From the NCBI RefSeq assembly GCF_016428645.1, contig NZ_JAELXW010000022.1:45665-109664 (forward strand): DNA of 64,000 nt, given 5' to 3'. A model generated the notes under the pieces. That model was not told the origin of the DNA and searched no databases. It worked only from the letters and a program-made list of their open reading frames with translations. The position numbers and the translations under genes are program-made. How positions within the stretch are numbered: the stretch's first letter is position 1; each line of letters opens with the position of its first letter. Below are positions 1-8,401 of the stretch, piece after piece. The stretch comes from Glycomyces salinus (GTDB lineage: Bacteria; Actinomycetota; Actinomycetes; Mycobacteriales; Micromonosporaceae).

Positions 1-255
1 CCCTACCAGCCGCTGTGGTCGATGGCCGTGATCGCCGTCGACGTCTTCGCGATCTGGGCACTGGCGACCGTGGGCGAAGGCATGGGCGGCGGCTTCGACG
101 AGCGCCGCACCGAGACCGGCGAATGGTCGAGCATGGACACCCAGGACCAGCCGATGACCACCAACCCGAGCCGCACCATGGACGACGCGCAGCAGTCCGC
201 GAGCGACGCTGCCAAGGCCGAGCACCGGATGCCGCCGGGCGCGGCACCGCAGTAG
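1..255 (+). CDS. C-terminal end of a small membrane protein, DUF7144-like (partial)
   Basis: The frame is open from the first base, so the gene starts outside the window; 84 codons and a TAG are visible. The visible part opens with PYQPLWSMAVIAVDVFAIW, a hydrophobic helix typical of the last membrane segment of small actinobacterial DUF7144 proteins, and is followed by a polar, probably cytoplasmic tail of about 55 residues rich in Asp, Gln, Ser and Ala. The function of that family is unknown. A hairpin terminator follows 15 bases after the stop. The family assignment rests on one helix only and is tentative. Confidence 0.5.
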   Translation, partial: PYQPLWSMAVIAVDVFAIWALATVGEGMGGGFDERRTETGEWSSMDTQDQPMTTNPSRTMDDAQQSASDAAKAEHRMPPGAAPQ

Positions 256-269
256 CACCGGAGCGCAAC

Positions 270-299
270 TCGGCCCCGGCTCAAACGAACCGGGGCCGA
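270..299. terminator. Hairpin between convergent genes
   Basis: A perfect 10-bp stem TCGGCCCCGG/CCGGGGCCGA encloses a 10-nt loop. It lies between the end of the partial plus-strand gene (255) and the end of the minus-strand rhamnosidase gene (334), so it can terminate both. There is no clear T run, as is common in high-GC actinobacteria. Confidence 0.6.
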
Positions 300-333
300 C
301 GCGCGCGGCCGGACCAGGGCCGCTCCCCCGTCC

Positions 334-2916
334 TCAGTCCTCAGACTCGGCTCGACGGGGATCCTCGATGGTCCAGACGTGTTCGCCGCTTCCGGCCTCG
401 ACCGGGTCGGCCCCTGGGAGGGTGACCAGCGCGGTCGTGTTGGGAGGCACGGTCGCGCGCACGGTGACGCGGCCGTCGCGCGCCTCCCAGCGCACCGACG
501 CTCGGCCGTACGGCGTCTCGTGCTCCGTTGCGGCCCAGTCGAACCCGGCCAGCGGGACCGGCGCGACCGCGATCCGCCGGTAGCCCGGCTCCAACGGGGC
601 GAGCCCGGCCACCGTGCGGTGGAGCCAGTCGGCGATGGCGCCGAAGGCGTAGTGGTTGAACGAGGTCATCTCCCCCGGGTTGATCGTGCCGTCGGCGAGC
701 ATGGAGTCCCACCGCTCCCAGATGGTCGTGGCGCCCATGGAGACCGGATACAGCCACGAGGGGCACTCGGTCTGGAGCAGCAACCGCCGCGCGGTCTCGG
801 CGTGTCCGGAGCGCACCAGCGCGTCCTGGATCAGCGGCGTGCCGACGAACCCCGTGCCGATCCGGTGCTCGGCGCCGCGGACCAGCGCCGCCAGCCGCTC
901 TCCGGTATTGGCGACCAGTTCCGGGTCGGTGACCAGCTCGAACATGATCGCCAGGGCGTAGGCGGTCGGCGCGTCCGACATCAGCCGCCCGGCCGGGGTG
1001 AGGTACTCGCGCGTCCAGGCCGATCGGATCTCCTCGGCCAGGGCCCGGTACCGGTCGGCGTCCTCGGCCAGGCCCAGTTCGCCGGCGGCGCGGGCGACCA
1101 GGTCGGCCGAGCGGTGAAGATAGGCGCTGGCGACCAGGTCGGGATCGGCCTTCGCTTTGCCTGGCTCGTCCGGCGGGGCGTCGGGGTCGAGCCAGTCGCC
1201 GAACTGGAACCCGCCCTCCCACAGCCGCCGCGGTCCGGCGATGGCCGCGATGTGGTCGGCCCAGGCACGCATGCTCGGGTACTGCCGCTCCAGCACGCCC
1301 CGGTCGGCGAACCGCTCGAACAGGACCGAGGGGACGACGGTGGCGGCGTCTCCCCAGGCCGCGGCCGGTTCCTTGCCCCATTCGAGCACGTTGGGCACGA
1401 TGAACGGGACCGCCCCGTCCTCGGCCTGCTCGAGCGCGAGGTCCTCCAGCCACGAGGCCAGGAAGCCGTCGCAGTCGAACAGGTAGGCGGCGGTGGGCGC
1501 GAAGACCTGGATGTCGCCGGTCCATCCGAGGCGCTCGTCGCGCTGCGGGCAGTCGGTGGGGACCGACAGGAAGTTGCCCCGCATGCCCCAGACGACGTTC
1601 TCGTGGAGGCGGTTGACCGCCTCGTGGGAGGAGTCGAACCAGCCGGTGCGCTCCATGTCGGAGCCGAGGACGACGGCGGTGACGTCGGCCGGGTCGAAAC
1701 GGCCCGGCCAGCCCTGGATCTCGGCGTAGCGGAAACCGTGGAAGGTGAACTCGGGCTCCCAGGTCTCGGTCCCGGCTCCGGCGAGCGTGTAGGAGTCGGC
1801 GGCCTTCGCGTGGCGCAGCGGACGGGTGCCGAGTTCGCCGTGTTCGAGGACCTCGGCGTGTCGCAGGACGACCGTGTCGCCGGCCCGGCCGGAGACGCGG
1901 ATGCGGAGGCGGCCGACCAGGTTCTGTCCGAAATCGACCACGGTCCTGCCGCTGGGCGTGGTGATGACCTCCTTGACCGGGACCTCCTCTGTGGCGCGCA
2001 CCGGCGGGGCGGTGCGCGCGACCGGCGTCATCGCCCGCGCCGGGTCGGGCCGGGCGTCGAGCCAGCCGGAGTCGTCGAATCCGGCCGAGGACCATCCGGG
2101 GAGTTCGCGGCGGGCGTCGTACGACTCGCCGGCGTAGATGCCGGAGGCGGTGACCGGCCCGTCCGCGGTGGCCCGCCACGCGCCGTCGCCCGTGGCTACC
2201 ACTTCGGTGGTGCCGTCGCCGTATTCGAGGACGAGCTGCGCGGCGAAGCTCGGGTACTTGCCGTAGAACGGCTTGGCCTGGCCGTGGAAGCCGAACCGCT
2301 CGGTGTACCAGCCTCCGGCCAGGGCCGCGCCGAGCGCGGCCCGGCCCTGGCGCAGCAGAGCGGTCACGTCGGTCGTCTCGTGGACGAGGCGGTGCTGGTA
2401 GGCGGTCCATCCGGGCTTGAACCGCTCGTCGTCGACGGCGACGCCGCCGATCTCGACCCGGTAGAGCCCGCGCCCGGCCGTGTAGAGGGTCGCCGACTCC
2501 AGTCCGGAGCGCACCGCGAACTCGCGGCGCAGCAGGACCGGCTGCCCGACGTCGGCCGGTTCGGGGACGGTGACGAAGCGGGCGCGCCATTCGTCCTCGC
2601 CGAGGAATCCGGCCCGGATCTCCAGCGGCTCGCTCCAGTCCGAGGCGGCACCGTCGGAGCCGTGGACGCGCACGCGCAGGCTGCCTTGCTCGCGGGGCCG
2701 CAGCGACTCGAACGGCCAGGCCACCAGGGCCGATTCGCGGCCCTCGACGCGGGCGCGGGCGCTGACGCCGTCGCGGGTCCATTCGATGTCGGCGGCGGTC
2801 TGGGTCCAGTCGGCGGCGGTCGTCTCGGTCTTCCAGGACAGGCGCGGGCGCGGCGTGCCGACGTACGGGGAGTCGGCGCGGTACTCGGCGCGCACGGCGT
2901 GGACGGTCGCTTGCAT
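334..2916 (-). CDS. Alpha-L-rhamnosidase, glycoside hydrolase family 78
   Basis: Hydrolyses terminal alpha-L-rhamnose from plant glycosides or polysaccharides by an inverting mechanism. The 860-residue protein has the family layout: N-terminal beta-sandwich domains (about 1-330), an (alpha/alpha)6 catalytic barrel (about 420-770) and a C-terminal beta domain. The GH78 signature DCPQRDERLGWTGD at residues 455-468 supplies the acidic catalytic and rhamnose-binding residues. There is no signal peptide, so it should act in the cytoplasm on imported rhamnosides. The ATG at 2914-2916 is preceded by AGGAGC. It is the last gene of an operon with two ABC permeases and a binding protein under LacI control (6130-7203), which suggests import of a rhamno-oligosaccharide or rhamnosylated glycoside followed by internal hydrolysis. 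Confidence 0.93.
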   Translation of the reverse strand: MQATVHAVRAEYRADSPYVGTPRPRLSWKTETTAADWTQTAADIEWTRDGVSARARVEGRESALVAWPFESLRPREQGSLRVRVHGSDGAASDWSEPLEIRAGFLGEDEWRARFVTVPEPADVGQPVLLRREFAVRSGLESATLYTAGRGLYRVEIGGVAVDDERFKPGWTAYQHRLVHETTDVTALLRQGRAALGAALAGGWYTERFGFHGQAKPFYGKYPSFAAQLVLEYGDGTTEVVATGDGAWRATADGPVTASGIYAGESYDARRELPGWSSAGFDDSGWLDARPDPARAMTPVARTAPPVRATEEVPVKEVITTPSGRTVVDFGQNLVGRLRIRVSGRAGDTVVLRHAEVLEHGELGTRPLRHAKAADSYTLAGAGTETWEPEFTFHGFRYAEIQGWPGRFDPADVTAVVLGSDMERTGWFDSSHEAVNRLHENVVWGMRGNFLSVPTDCPQRDERLGWTGDIQVFAPTAAYLFDCDGFLASWLEDLALEQAEDGAVPFIVPNVLEWGKEPAAAWGDAATVVPSVLFERFADRGVLERQYPSMRAWADHIAAIAGPRRLWEGGFQFGDWLDPDAPPDEPGKAKADPDLVASAYLHRSADLVARAAGELGLAEDADRYRALAEEIRSAWTREYLTPAGRLMSDAPTAYALAIMFELVTDPELVANTGERLAALVRGAEHRIGTGFVGTPLIQDALVRSGHAETARRLLLQTECPSWLYPVSMGATTIWERWDSMLADGTINPGEMTSFNHYAFGAIADWLHRTVAGLAPLEPGYRRIAVAPVPLAGFDWAATEHETPYGRASVRWEARDGRVTVRATVPPNTTALVTLPGADPVEAGSGEHVWTIEDPRRAESED

Positions 2917-2934
2917 TGGGTGCTCCTGGTTCGC

Positions 2935-3762
2935 TCAGCCCTTGACCGCGCCGGAGGTCAGTCCGGCGACGATCTGGCGGTTGAAGAAGGCGTACATGAT
3001 CAGCGGCGGGACGGTGATGAGGAGGATGTCCATGAACAGCAGGTTCCACTGGGTGGTGAACTGGCTGCGGAAGTTGTAGAGGGTCAGCTGCACGGTCGCG
3101 TTCTCGTCGCCGGGCAGGAAGTACAGCGGATTCTGGAAGTCGTTGAAGACCGCCACGGCCTGCACGATGACGACGGTGACGATGACCGACCGCAGCAGCG
3201 GGAGGACCACTTGGAAGAACAGGCGGACCGGCCCGGCGCCGTCGATGATCGCCGCCTCGTCGACCTCTCTGGGAATCGTGGCGACGAAAGCCCGGAACAG
3301 CAGGACGCAGAACGACAGTCCGAAGGCGACCTCGATGAGGATCAGTCCGCCGAGCGTCGCGTACAGGCCCAGCCGCTGGAGGACCCAGATGGTCGGCACC
3401 ACCGCGGGCGGGATGATCAGCCCGGCCAGCACCAGCGCGTTCAGCAGCGGCGTCCACCGGTTGGGCCGGCGCTGCATCACGTAGCCGACCATGGCGGCGA
3501 ACACGACCATGATCGCGATGCTCGCTACGGTCAGGATCGTGCTGTTGACGAACGCGGTCAGCAGCATGTAGTCGCGGGCCTCGACGACCGCGACGAGGTT
3601 CTCCCAGATCGCCCACTCGGTCGGCAGCGAGAACTCCAGCAGCGCCGACTCGGCGCGGGTCTTGGAGGCGGTCAGGAAGATGAACGCGAACGGGACCAGG
3701 AAGACCACGGCCGAGACGGCGATGGCGACGATCCCTGAGAGGATTCCGCCGGGACGCTTCAT
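2935..3762 (-). CDS. Carbohydrate ABC transporter permease (MalG/MsmG type)
   Basis: Inner-membrane subunit of a CUT1 sugar importer, 275 residues with about six transmembrane helices. The cytoplasmic EAA loop that docks the ATPase is visible as EVDEAAIIDGAGPVRLFF with the following LP. The start ATG overlaps the stop of the upstream permease (ATGA), indicating translational coupling. The rhamnosidase gene follows 18 bases later. No ATPase gene is present here, so the system probably borrows a shared MsiK-like ATPase encoded elsewhere, as is usual in actinobacteria. Confidence 0.9.
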   Translation of the reverse strand: MKRPGGILSGIVAIAVSAVVFLVPFAFIFLTASKTRAESALLEFSLPTEWAIWENLVAVVEARDYMLLTAFVNSTILTVASIAIMVVFAAMVGYVMQRRPNRWTPLLNALVLAGLIIPPAVVPTIWVLQRLGLYATLGGLILIEVAFGLSFCVLLFRAFVATIPREVDEAAIIDGAGPVRLFFQVVLPLLRSVIVTVVIVQAVAVFNDFQNPLYFLPGDENATVQLTLYNFRSQFTTQWNLLFMDILLITVPPLIMYAFFNRQIVAGLTSGAVKG

Positions 3763-4658
3763 CGCTCCACCTCCCGGCGGCTCAGGCCCCAGTACAGGGG
3801 CACCATGAGGGCGCTGACCAGCAGGAACAGCACCACGTTTCCGGCCGCGGACAGGCCCCAGAACCCGGCCTGGTACTGCTTGAAGATCACCGAGGCGATC
3901 ACGTCGGAGGTGAAGCCGGGGCCGCCGCGCGTCATGGTCCAGATCAGGTCGAACGACCGCAGGCCGCCGATCAGCGACAGGATGATCACTGTGGACGTCG
4001 CCGGCCACAGCAGCGGGAGGATCACGTACCGCAGGTTCTGGACCCGGGTGGCTCCGTCGACGCGGGCAGCCTCGAAGTACTCCTGCGGGATCGCGACGAT
4101 CCCGGCGATGTAGATGAGCGTGGCCAGTCCGACGCCCTTCCACACGTCGACCAGGGCCACCGACACCAGCGCGAGGCTCGGATCGGTCAGCCAGCCGGGC
4201 CCGGCGACGCCGAGGACCTCCAGAACCCGGTTGATCAGGCCCTCGGCGGGGTCCATGAGCACCGAGAAGGTGACGCCGACGCCGACGGTGCTGACCAGGA
4301 CCGGGAAGAACACGACCGAGCGCAGGTAGCTGCGGGCGATGATCTGCGAGGTCAGGTAGACCCCGAGCAGCAGCCCGAGCACGACTTTGAGCCCGGAGGT
4401 GAGCGCGCCGTAGACGACGGTGTTGATCAGGCCCCGGAGCAGGTACGGCTCCTGGAAGAACAGCACGAAGTTCTCCAGGCCGATGAACTCCGATCCGGCG
4501 ATGGACCAGCGGGTGAAGGCGAAGTAGAACGAGGCGACGGTCGGGACTACGAATAGCGTGCCGTAGACGGCCGCCGCGGGCAGGTAGAACCACATCGGAT
4601 AGTGGCTCCTGGGGTCGCGCCGCCGCGTGCGCGGCGGGCGCAGGACAGTGGTGGTCAT
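3759..4658 (-). CDS. Carbohydrate ABC transporter permease (MalF/UgpA type)
   Basis: Partner permease of the CUT1 importer, 299 residues with about six transmembrane helices. The EAA loop reads EYFEAARVDGATRVQN with the following LP. I chose the ATG at 4656-4658 (MTTTVLRPP) because a near-perfect Shine-Dalgarno sequence GGAGGAGATCCC sits directly before it; a longer frame upstream has no such site. It follows the solute-binding lipoprotein gene, separated by a strong hairpin (4678-4705), and overlaps the next permease by four bases. Confidence 0.9.
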   Translation of the reverse strand: MTTTVLRPPRTRRRDPRSHYPMWFYLPAAAVYGTLFVVPTVASFYFAFTRWSIAGSEFIGLENFVLFFQEPYLLRGLINTVVYGALTSGLKVVLGLLLGVYLTSQIIARSYLRSVVFFPVLVSTVGVGVTFSVLMDPAEGLINRVLEVLGVAGPGWLTDPSLALVSVALVDVWKGVGLATLIYIAGIVAIPQEYFEAARVDGATRVQNLRYVILPLLWPATSTVIILSLIGGLRSFDLIWTMTRGGPGFTSDVIASVIFKQYQAGFWGLSAAGNVVLFLLVSALMVPLYWGLSRREVER

Positions 4659-4677
4659 GGGATCTCCTCCGGAGTGA

Positions 4678-4705
4678 CCGTGTCCGGCGGCGCTGCCGGA
4701 CACGG
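4678..4705 (-). terminator. Intra-operon hairpin after the sugar-binding protein gene
   Basis: An 11-bp perfect stem CCGTGTCCGGC/GCCGGACACGG with a 6-nt loop lies between the binding-protein stop (4718) and the permease ribosome site. Such hairpins commonly stabilise the 3' end of the binding-protein mRNA or partly terminate transcription, so that binding protein exceeds permease. It could also be a full terminator, but no separate promoter is evident before the permease. Confidence 0.6.
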
Positions 4706-4717
4706 TCGATCGGCCTT

Positions 4718-6034
4718 CTACCAGCCTTCGAGGCCGAGCTGCTGGGCCTGCTTCTTGACGTCCTCGTCGTAGAGGGCGGCGGCGTCTTCGGCCGAGCGGA
4801 TGCCGGATCCGACTTCAACGGTGATCTGCTCGAGCGCCGGGCCCTTGACCGGCGACAGGAACTCCAGCGCCGGGGCGGTCAGCCCCGCGTCGAAGTATTC
4901 CTGCAACTGGGCGACGCCGGGCGGCACGTCCTCGGGGATCGTGCAGCCGTCGATGAAGTAGGGCCCGGTCACGCCGACGGCCTCGGTCTGGGCGTCGCAG
5001 CCCTCGACGCTGGCGGCGAAGGCCAGGAAGTCCTCGGCGGCCGCCTGGTCGTCGGTGGTCTGCGGCAGGTAGAGGGCACCGGGCAGCCAGGTGGTGACGC
5101 CCACGTCGTCGGGGTCCTCGCCGGGCAGGGCGAAGAACCCGATGTCGTCCAGGGCGTCGGGGTCGGTGGCCCGCAGTTCGGTGATGGCGTTGGTGAGCAT
5201 CGGGTAGTGGACGCCCTCGCCTGAGGCGAGTGCGGCGAGGCCGTCGGCGTAGCTAGCCGAGGCGAAGTCCTCGTTGAGGAACCCGGCCTCGTTCACCTCC
5301 TGGAGGTGCTCGAAACCGGCCATGGCGGCCGGGGTGTCGGCGTAGTGGGCCTCGTTGGCGGTGTACCGCTCGGCGAAGTCGGGCTCAGCCGCGAGCACGT
5401 TGTAGTTGTCGGCCAGGACGAACAGCTGCGAGGTCCAGGTGCTGTCGGGACCGTAGGTCTGGATCACCGGGGCCGCGTCTCCGGCGTCGAGGATCGCCTG
5501 GTTGTTGGCCGTGAACTCGTCCCAGGTGCGCGGGACCTCCAGGCCCAGGTCCTCGTAGGCGGGCAGGTTGTAGAGGACGCCGCCGCCGACGGCGTTGCCG
5601 ACCGGGACGCCGAAGACGCGGTCGTCGGAGCGGACCCCTTCCTGGAAGGTCTCGGCGACCGCGTCCATGAAGGGCTCGCCGGAGAGGTCGACGAGGTTCT
5701 GCTCGGGGGCGAGGGCCTGGAGGAGCGAGCCGGAGTTGTAGAAGAACAGGTCGGGCATGTCGCCGGTCTGGAGCCGGGTCTTGACGATGTTGTCGCCCTC
5801 GCTGCCGCCGGGGCGCAGCTCCAGGTCGATCTCGGTGTCGGGGTTGGCGGCGGTGTAGGCGTCGGCCAGCGCTTGGACCGAGTCGACGGTGGCCTCGGTG
5901 TTGTCGACGAGGATGGTGAGCGTGCCGTCGTCTCCCCCGGAGGAGCCGCACGCGGTGAGGGCCAGCGTCGCGGCCGCGGCGGCGGCCGCTCCGGCGACGC
6001 GCGCCGGGCCGGGGGGTCGGTGGATCGAGAACAT
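4718..6034 (-). CDS. Extracellular sugar-binding lipoprotein of a CUT1 ABC importer
   Basis: Captures the substrate outside the membrane for the two downstream permeases. An N-terminal signal with lipobox LTAC is followed by a Ser/Gly/Asp-rich linker and a family-1 solute-binding fold; 438 residues, normal for the family. The ATG at 6032-6034 (MFSIHRPP) is preceded by GGAGGT at ideal distance, so the in-frame ATG five codons upstream is not used. The gene directly follows the LacI regulator and a 16-bp palindrome (6064-6079). The substrate is inferred from the rhamnosidase at the operon's end. Confidence 0.9.
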   Translation of the reverse strand: MFSIHRPPGPARVAGAAAAAAATLALTACGSSGGDDGTLTILVDNTEATVDSVQALADAYTAANPDTEIDLELRPGGSEGDNIVKTRLQTGDMPDLFFYNSGSLLQALAPEQNLVDLSGEPFMDAVAETFQEGVRSDDRVFGVPVGNAVGGGVLYNLPAYEDLGLEVPRTWDEFTANNQAILDAGDAAPVIQTYGPDSTWTSQLFVLADNYNVLAAEPDFAERYTANEAHYADTPAAMAGFEHLQEVNEAGFLNEDFASASYADGLAALASGEGVHYPMLTNAITELRATDPDALDDIGFFALPGEDPDDVGVTTWLPGALYLPQTTDDQAAAEDFLAFAASVEGCDAQTEAVGVTGPYFIDGCTIPEDVPPGVAQLQEYFDAGLTAPALEFLSPVKGPALEQITVEVGSGIRSAEDAAALYDEDVKKQAQQLGLEGW

Positions 6035-6063
6035 GGTCGTGACCTCCATTGGTTACGCCCGAC

Positions 6064-6079
6064 CGTTCCGATTGGAACG
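6064..6079. promoter_or_regulatory. Palindrome, candidate LacI operator before the rhamnoside operon
   Basis: CGTTCC-GATT-GGAACG is a perfect inverted repeat 30 bases upstream of the binding-protein start and 50 bases downstream of the LacI stop. An imperfect palindrome (ACGATTCATTCGT) adjoins it at 6077-6089. The position fits an operator for the neighbouring LacI protein; no clear -35/-10 pair could be fixed. Confidence 0.5.
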
Positions 6080-6129
6080 ATTCATTCGTGAGGGATCGTG
6101 TATTCGGTTGTCTCGGTTGGCGAGTGGGT

Positions 6130-7203
6130 TCAGCGGTCGCCGAGCGCGCGGAGCCGGGCGCTGGTGGCGCTGGGGCGCGGCGGGCGGGTGCTGGAGCGCA
6201 CGACCAGCTCGGGCTCGATGACCTCGTGCCGGGGCTCGGTGCGTCCCGCGATGCGCTCGAGCAGCAGTCGCGCCGCCAGTGCGCCCAGGCGCTCGCCGTC
6301 CTGGTTCACGGTGGTCAGCGAGATTCCGGGGTGGCCGGCGATCTCGATGTCGTCGTAGCCGACCACCGAGACGTCTCCGGTGGTCAGGCCCGCGTCGGCG
6401 ACGGCTCTGAGCACGCCCAGGGCCGGTTCGTCGTGCGAGGCGAATACGGCCGTCGGGGGTTCGGGGTCGCCGAGCATCGCCAGGGCCGCCCGGTGGGCCG
6501 CCGCCTCCCCGACTCCGACGCCGACGACGCGCATGCGCGAGCCGAGCCCGGCCTCCTCCATGGCCGCGCGGTACGTCTCGAGCCGGATCACCTGCGGCAC
6601 ACCGGGGTCGATCACGGCCTTCTCCGGTATGGAGGTGAGGTGCGCGATGTCGCGGTGGCCCAGTTCGAGCAGGTGGCGCATCGCCAGGCGGGCTCCGGCG
6701 GCGTCGTCGTTGACGACCGTGTCGTAGCGGTCCGACGCGTCGTGGCGGCCGAGCATCACGACCGGGGTCGAGGCGGCGATCTCCTCGAGCCAGGCGGACT
6801 CGACCATCGGCGAGACCGCGATGACGCCGTCGACCTGGCGGTCCACCAGCGCCTGGATGGCGCGGTAGCCCTCCTGGTGAGTTTGGTCGGCCGGGGCGAT
6901 GACCAGCTGGTACGGGGAGTCGGCGACCGCCGTGGTCGCTCCGGCGATGAGCCTGGTGAAGAACGAGTTGGCGAACTCGGGGAGCTCGATCCCCAGCGTG
7001 TAGGTGGCGCCGCGCATGCCGCGGGCCGACACGCTCGGGCGGTATCCGAGCTTCTTGATCGCGGCGTTGACGCGCTCGCGCATCGCCGGGCTGACTCCGT
7101 AGGCGTTCCGGATCACCTTGGAGACGGCCGCGCGGGAGACGCCCGCCTCGCGCGCGACGTCCTGGATGGTGACCGACCCGGCCGGAGTTCGCGATGCCGC
7201 CAC
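6130..7203 (-). CDS. LacI-family transcriptional regulator
   Basis: DNA-binding sugar-responsive repressor, 357 residues. The N-terminal helix-turn-helix and hinge helix cover residues 11-57 (VTIQDVAREAGVSRAAVSKV and onwards), followed by a periplasmic-binding-protein-like effector domain. The start is GTG at 7201-7203 with GGGAGG six bases before it. It lies immediately upstream of the binding protein-permease-rhamnosidase operon and most likely represses it until the imported sugar or a rhamnose derivative appears. Three TCTACAA-type half sites upstream of its own start (7235-7263) suggest autoregulation. Confidence 0.9.
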   Translation of the reverse strand: MAASRTPAGSVTIQDVAREAGVSRAAVSKVIRNAYGVSPAMRERVNAAIKKLGYRPSVSARGMRGATYTLGIELPEFANSFFTRLIAGATTAVADSPYQLVIAPADQTHQEGYRAIQALVDRQVDGVIAVSPMVESAWLEEIAASTPVVMLGRHDASDRYDTVVNDDAAGARLAMRHLLELGHRDIAHLTSIPEKAVIDPGVPQVIRLETYRAAMEEAGLGSRMRVVGVGVGEAAAHRAALAMLGDPEPPTAVFASHDEPALGVLRAVADAGLTTGDVSVVGYDDIEIAGHPGISLTTVNQDGERLGALAARLLLERIAGRTEPRHEVIEPELVVRSSTRPPRPSATSARLRALGDR

Positions 7204-7234
7204 TGGAACCTCCCAGTTGTGTGATGGAGATCAA

Positions 7235-7263
7235 TCTACACAACTTGTAGACCGATCTACAAG
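7235..7263. promoter_or_regulatory. Overlapping inverted repeats upstream of the LacI gene
   Basis: Two overlapping inverted repeats are built from three TCTACAA-like half sites: TCTACA-CAACT-TGTAGA (7235-7251) and CTTGTAG-ACCGAT-CTACAAG (7244-7263). They lie 32-60 bases upstream of the regulator's GTG. This arrangement is typical of an operator; it differs in sequence from the palindrome at 6064. Confidence 0.5.
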
Positions 7264-7337
7264 AGGAGACCTCGGATCGATTTCAGATCGCGACCGGCTT
7301 GGTCGCGAATCAGGCGTATCGGGGCCCGCCGGCTCTG

Positions 7338-8204
7338 TCAGGCGTCGCGGCGCCGGTCGCGGACCTCGGGGAGCGCCTGGAAGCCGCCCGACTCGTAGGC
7401 GGGGACGGCGCCGGGGTTGGCGCTCGGGGTGCACACGAGGGCGCTGGACGATCCCAGTTCCCGGAGCGCGGACACCGCCGCGATGGTGATCGCCTTGCCG
7501 TACCCGCGGCCGCGGTGGTCCTGGTGCACGCCCATCGGCTCGATCAGGCCGGGCCTGCCCGGACCGGCCGACCACACCGTGGCCACCGCCACCGCCTCGC
7601 CCCGGTCGTCGTAGGCGGTCAGGCTCCGGGCGTCGGCGAACGGGGACCCGGAGGCCATCGCGAGCCAGCGCTCCTCGCCGAACGTCGAGCCCTTGAACGA
7701 CGCCCGCAGCACGGCGGCCCACTCGCCCGCCCGCTCCGGACCGACCGCCTCGACGCGCAGTCCCGGGTCTTCCACCGGCTCGGCCAGGTCGCGGCGCAGC
7801 GGCGTCCACGGCTCGTCGGTGCCCCAGCCGTTCTCGCGGAGCAGCTCCTGGAGCAGGGCGTCTTGCGGCGCCTCGACGTTGGCCTCGCCCTCGGGCAGGA
7901 CCCCGCGAGCCGGATCGACGATGTCGGCGGCCATCCGCCGCCCCAGTTCTTCGTCGCGCCTGGCGTCCGACGCGGTCGTCAACCGAATCAGGCCGGGACC
8001 GTCCAGGAGCCCGACGGCGAGGATCTCCCCGTCCCGACTCCAGGTCCGGACCGCCCGGGCCGTCGCCGCCGCGCCGAACCTCCAGTACCAGCCCAGGTCC
8101 CCCGGGTGCAACTGCATCGGCGCCCCGTTGTACTGCCACCGCCGCAACGCGTCCTCGGCCGCGCCCAGCCCGCCGACGTCCGGCTCGCCCAATATGATCG
8201 ACAT
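7338..8204 (-). CDS. GNAT-family N-acetyltransferase
   Basis: Probably transfers an acetyl group from acetyl-CoA to an amine; the substrate is unknown. The C-terminal half carries the acetyl-CoA site, with motif A seen as HQDHRGRGYGKAITIAAVSA (the Q/R-x-x-G-x-G/A signature) followed by the ALVCT strand and PAYESGGF. The 288-residue length suggests a degenerate N-terminal half, as in two-domain GNATs. The ATG at 8202-8204 is preceded by GGGGG; an earlier in-frame ATG near 8241 is possible. It is downstream of and collinear with the ebo-like cluster, with a gap of about 200 bases, so membership of that operon is uncertain. Confidence 0.8.
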   Translation of the reverse strand: MSIILGEPDVGGLGAAEDALRRWQYNGAPMQLHPGDLGWYWRFGAAATARAVRTWSRDGEILAVGLLDGPGLIRLTTASDARRDEELGRRMAADIVDPARGVLPEGEANVEAPQDALLQELLRENGWGTDEPWTPLRRDLAEPVEDPGLRVEAVGPERAGEWAAVLRASFKGSTFGEERWLAMASGSPFADARSLTAYDDRGEAVAVATVWSAGPGRPGLIEPMGVHQDHRGRGYGKAITIAAVSALRELGSSSALVCTPSANPGAVPAYESGGFQALPEVRDRRRDA

Positions 8205-8401
8205 CCCCCGATCACACACCACCGCGACGGCGTTCCGCATCCGGTTTTCTCGCGGCACCCCGATCCGAGTCAGGGGTGACGATGGGGAAGTTCTTGTCAC
8301 CGGAGTCGAGGACACCGCCGAACTTCCTGAGCACGGAGGCATCTCCGGTGCCGGACCCCGCCGGAGGCGGGCGCGGACGGCCCGGATCGTCAGCGGCTCG
8401 A

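Noticed and set aside
1055..1183. Reading the ricin-B domains of the ThuA proteins as toxin parts
   Set aside because: The coordinates here are residues of the protein at 16168-19719. The trefoil accompanies CBM6, PKD and dehydrogenase domains, the usual carbohydrate-binding setting; no toxin catalytic domain is present.
341..3616. Long arginine-rich open frames over the rhamnosidase and permease genes
   Set aside because: Same effect of GC bias; the true frames carry motif-complete proteins.
8357..8371. Short hairpin CCCGCC-GGA-GGCGGG after the eboF gene
   Set aside because: The stem is only six pairs with a three-base loop and no T run, so I did not list it as a terminator.
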